This document shows positions 63,418 to 64,000 of a DNA stretch of 64,000 nucleotides, piece by piece. Numbering within the stretch: the first letter of the stretch is position 1; each line of letters begins with the position of its first letter. A model generated the notes under the pieces. That model made no database searches and was not told the origin of the DNA. It worked only from the letters and a program-made list of their open reading frames with translations. The stretch lies in contig NZ_JAGGKS010000001.1 in NCBI RefSeq assembly GCF_017873955.1, positions 62,001 to 126,000 on the forward strand. Reading direction: 5' to 3'. The DNA comes from Sedimentibacter acidaminivorans (GTDB lineage: Bacteria > Bacillota > Clostridia > Tissierellales > Sedimentibacteraceae). Made by a program: the position numbers and the translations under genes.

Positions 63418-64000
63418 TTATTTAGACCACCGTTCCTTTATAATTGAACATATTCTCTCAAGATCCTCATCCGTCATCTTCGTATCAGATGGCAAACACA
63501 CACCATTCTCAAATAACTTCTCACTCACATCTGAACCAACATAATCATACTCAGCGAAAAATGGCTGCATATGCATCGGCTTCCACACAGGTCTTGATTC
63601 AATGTTTTCTTTCTCTAGTGCTTCCATAACATCAAGAGGTCTAACTTTACCTTTCAGTTTCATAACACTCAACCAATAGTTCGGCTCATTCCAGTCATTG
63701 ATTGGCATGAACTCGACACCCTCAAGACTACCTAATTCTGTCTTATAAAATTCAAAAATGTACTTTTTCTTAGCCACTCTCTGATCTAATACTTTAAGTT
63801 GTCCTCTACCAATCCCAGCAACGACATTGCTCATACGGTAATTAAACCCTAATTCGCTATGCTGATAGTGCCTTGCTGCATCTCTGGATTGAGTAGACCA
63901 GAACCGAACCTTCTTAATCTTTTCTTCATCATTAGAAACAAGCATGCCACCACCTGAAGTAGTAATGATCTTGTTTCCATTAAAGCTAAACACTCCAAAC
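63418..64000 (-). CDS. DegT/DnrJ/EryC1 aminotransferase (PglE-like), partial
   Basis: The C-terminal 193 residues of a PLP-dependent sugar aminotransferase; the gene continues past the right edge. FSFNGNKIITTSGGGML contains the Schiff-base Lys, HYQHSELGFNYRMSNVVAGIG the substrate/PLP region, and SRPVWKPMHMQPFF the C-terminal signature. Together with the PglC and PglD types it points to a 2,4-diamino-trideoxy sugar (bacillosamine-like) as first sugar. A GTG at 63993 is internal, not a start. Confidence 0.9.
   Translation of the reverse strand, partial: FGVFSFNGNKIITTSGGGMLVSNDEEKIKKVRFWSTQSRDAARHYQHSELGFNYRMSNVVAGIGRGQLKVLDQRVAKKKYIFEFYKTELGSLEGVEFMPINDWNEPNYWLSVMKLKGKVRPLDVMEALEKENIESRPVWKPMHMQPFFAEYDYVGSDVSEKLFENGVCLPSDTKMTDEDLERICSIIKERWSK

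Overview
The window looks like chromosome of a low-GC, spore-forming, anaerobic Clostridia/Tissierellia-type Firmicute. Evidence: AT-rich codon use, a sporulation/division block (yabP-yabQ-divIC-spoIIE) next to tilS-hpt-ftsH, exosporium-type collagen-like proteins, SLH-domain proteins, c-di-GMP-I riboswitches, and amino-acid catabolism genes (methionine gamma-lyase, amino-acid ABC importer, guanidino-group enzyme). A Sedimentibacter-like host is only a guess. No rRNA, tRNA or CRISPR array was seen.

Layout. 1-4.9 kb: two paralogous TPR glycosyltransferases followed upstream by two collagen-like (BclA/BclB-type) proteins, a probable spore-surface glycoprotein module. 5.1-14.2 kb (minus): ftsH, hpt, tilS, two metabolic hydrolases plus a decayed phenylacetate-CoA ligase fragment that split the usual spoIIE-tilS neighbourhood, then a short spoIIE with a Spo0A-type promoter, divIC, yabQ and yabP with a sigma-E-type promoter. 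14.6-19.4 kb: YfcC transporter, sigma factor with a tiny YvrJ gene, a divergent ComK-like gene, DUF3842/DUF1893, nitroreductase. 19.6-23 kb: amino-acid ABC importer with an amidinotransferase-fold enzyme.

23.5-25.5 kb is the most interesting part. An HD-GYP gene (minus) is adjacent to a roughly 870-bp segment bounded by two inverted 32-bp near-identical copies of a palindromic site. The segment holds a small tyrosine recombinase gene and a perfect TTGACA-N17-TATAAT promoter pointing outward. As sequenced the promoter faces away from the HD-GYP gene; inversion would place it directly upstream of that gene. This is a candidate self-contained phase-variation switch for c-di-GMP turnover. Elsewhere in the window are a second HD-GYP protein (cupin fusion), a membrane GGDEF cyclase, and two c-di-GMP-I riboswitches controlling exported proteins, so 23-43 kb is rich in c-di-GMP signalling.

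25.5-46 kb also holds PepD, a DUF234 ATPase, megL with a sigma-54 activator preceded by a -24/-12 promoter, asnA with an abbreviated T-box-like leader, ECF-S/TudS and DUF1847/cyclase pairs, an SLH protein and a Wzz-like protein. 46.8-64 kb (minus, open at the right edge) is one long surface-polysaccharide locus. It carries PglE/PglC/PglD-type initiation genes, CapE/F/G enzymes for UDP-L-FucNAc, a WbuB-like transferase, two GT4 enzymes, Wzy, ATP-grasp plus CapA, Wzx, a CDP-glycerol phosphotransferase with TagD, a UDP-sugar 4-epimerase and Ugd.
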